NCBI GenBank assembly: GCA_019116345.1
Contig: DXBV01000020.1
Location: forward strand, 1 to 64,000
Direction of reading: 5' to 3'
Source of the DNA: Candidatus Allofournierella merdipullorum
GTDB lineage: Bacteria > Bacillota > Clostridia > Oscillospirales > Ruminococcaceae
DNA length: 64,000 nt
The notes under the pieces were generated by a model. The model saw only the letters and a list, made by a program, of their open reading frames with translations, was not told where the DNA came from and ran no database searches. Positions 63,395 through 64,000 of this stretch are shown here, in pieces. The position numbers and the translations under genes are program-made. The number at the start of each line of letters is the position of its first letter. The first letter of the stretch is position 1.

Positions 63395-64000
63395 ATGCGC
63401 TTGCTTGTGGCGGAGGACGACCCCCGCCTTTTAAAGACTCTGACGCATATTTTTGAGAGCAACAAATTCAGTGTGGACGGTGTTTCCAACGGCGAGGACG
63501 CTCTGGCCCACGGCCAGACGGTGGAGTACGACGGGATGGTGCTGGACATCATGATGCCCGGCATGGACGGCGTGAGCGTGCTGAAGGCGCTGCGCAAGGC
63601 CGGCGTGACCACGCCGGCGCTGTTTCTCACCGCCCGCTCGGAAGTCTCCCAGCGGGTGGAGGGCCTGGACGCCGGGGCGGACGACTATCTGCCCAAGCCC
63701 TTCTCCACCGCCGAGCTGCTGGCACGGGTGCGGGCGATGCTGCGCCGGAAGGACAACTACCTGCCCGATCTTCTGTGCCTCGGGCCGGTCACGCTGGACC
63801 GCTCCACCTATCAACTGGGATACGACGGCCAAGAGCAGACTTTGAGCGGCAAGGAATTCCAGCTTTTGGAGATGATGATGCAGACGCCGGGCACGATTAT
63901 CGCCACCGACCGCTTCATCATCCACCTCTGGGGCTGGGACACCAACGTGGACACCAGCGTCATTTGGGTGCACATTTCCAACCTGCGCAAAAAGATCAAC
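63395..64000 (+). CDS. OmpR/PhoB-family response regulator (partial, runs off window end)
   Basis: MRLLVAEDDPRLLKTLTHIFESNKFSVDGVSNGEDALAHG...MVLDIMMPGMDG...LFLTARSE...DDYLPKPF; winged-helix C-terminus; gggggaggtg RBS. Confidence 0.93.
   Translation, partial: MRLLVAEDDPRLLKTLTHIFESNKFSVDGVSNGEDALAHGQTVEYDGMVLDIMMPGMDGVSVLKALRKAGVTTPALFLTARSEVSQRVEGLDAGADDYLPKPFSTAELLARVRAMLRRKDNYLPDLLCLGPVTLDRSTYQLGYDGQEQTLSGKEFQLLEMMMQTPGTIIATDRFIIHLWGWDTNVDTSVIWVHISNLRKKIN

Overview
The window holds two compositionally different parts. (1) About 1-2.73 kb is AT-rich and encodes, on the minus strand, a partial clpX, clpP and tig, with a Negativicutes-like look by eye. (2) About 2.75-64 kb is GC-rich and looks like an Oscillospirales/Ruminococcaceae-type Firmicutes core chromosome. 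It is almost entirely minus-strand housekeeping genes: tRNA operon, hslO, SAM methyltransferase, engB, lon, a second clpX/clpP/tig, metallophosphoesterase, thrC, yraN-like, rnhB, ylqF, lepB, rplS, radical-SAM pair, M50/M23 pair, GHL-like/amidase fusion, ppk1, comEA-like, HAD, rluD, lspA, ileS, divIVA, ylmH, sepF, HlyD-like, miaA, mutL, mutS, ylbF-like, miaB, uvrA, uvrB, radC, RluA-like, polC, ispG, rseP, dxr, cdsA, uppS, frr, pyrH, a histidine kinase / Spo0A_C-type regulator pair, a lipoprotein, and a partial OmpR-type regulator. The most striking observation is at the boundary. The 'tRNA-Asp' at 2717-2793 is a hybrid: its 5' two thirds is tRNA-Asp(GTC), but the 3' T-arm/acceptor does not pair with the 5' acceptor and looks like the end of a tRNA-Gly. 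It lies exactly where the composition changes and where a duplicate tig-clpP-clpX begins. The simplest explanation is a chimeric assembly or chimeric-read join through tRNA T-arm microhomology; a real recombination is the less likely alternative. I found no CRISPR array, transposon, prophage or clear defence system. Secondary leads are a possible structured RNA at about 63.03-63.17 kb, a kinase/Spo0A-like regulator pair, a Cys-tailed YlbF protein, a GHL-like/amidase fusion and internal terminators in the tig-clpP-clpX-lon string. All family names come from reading the translations; no database search was run.
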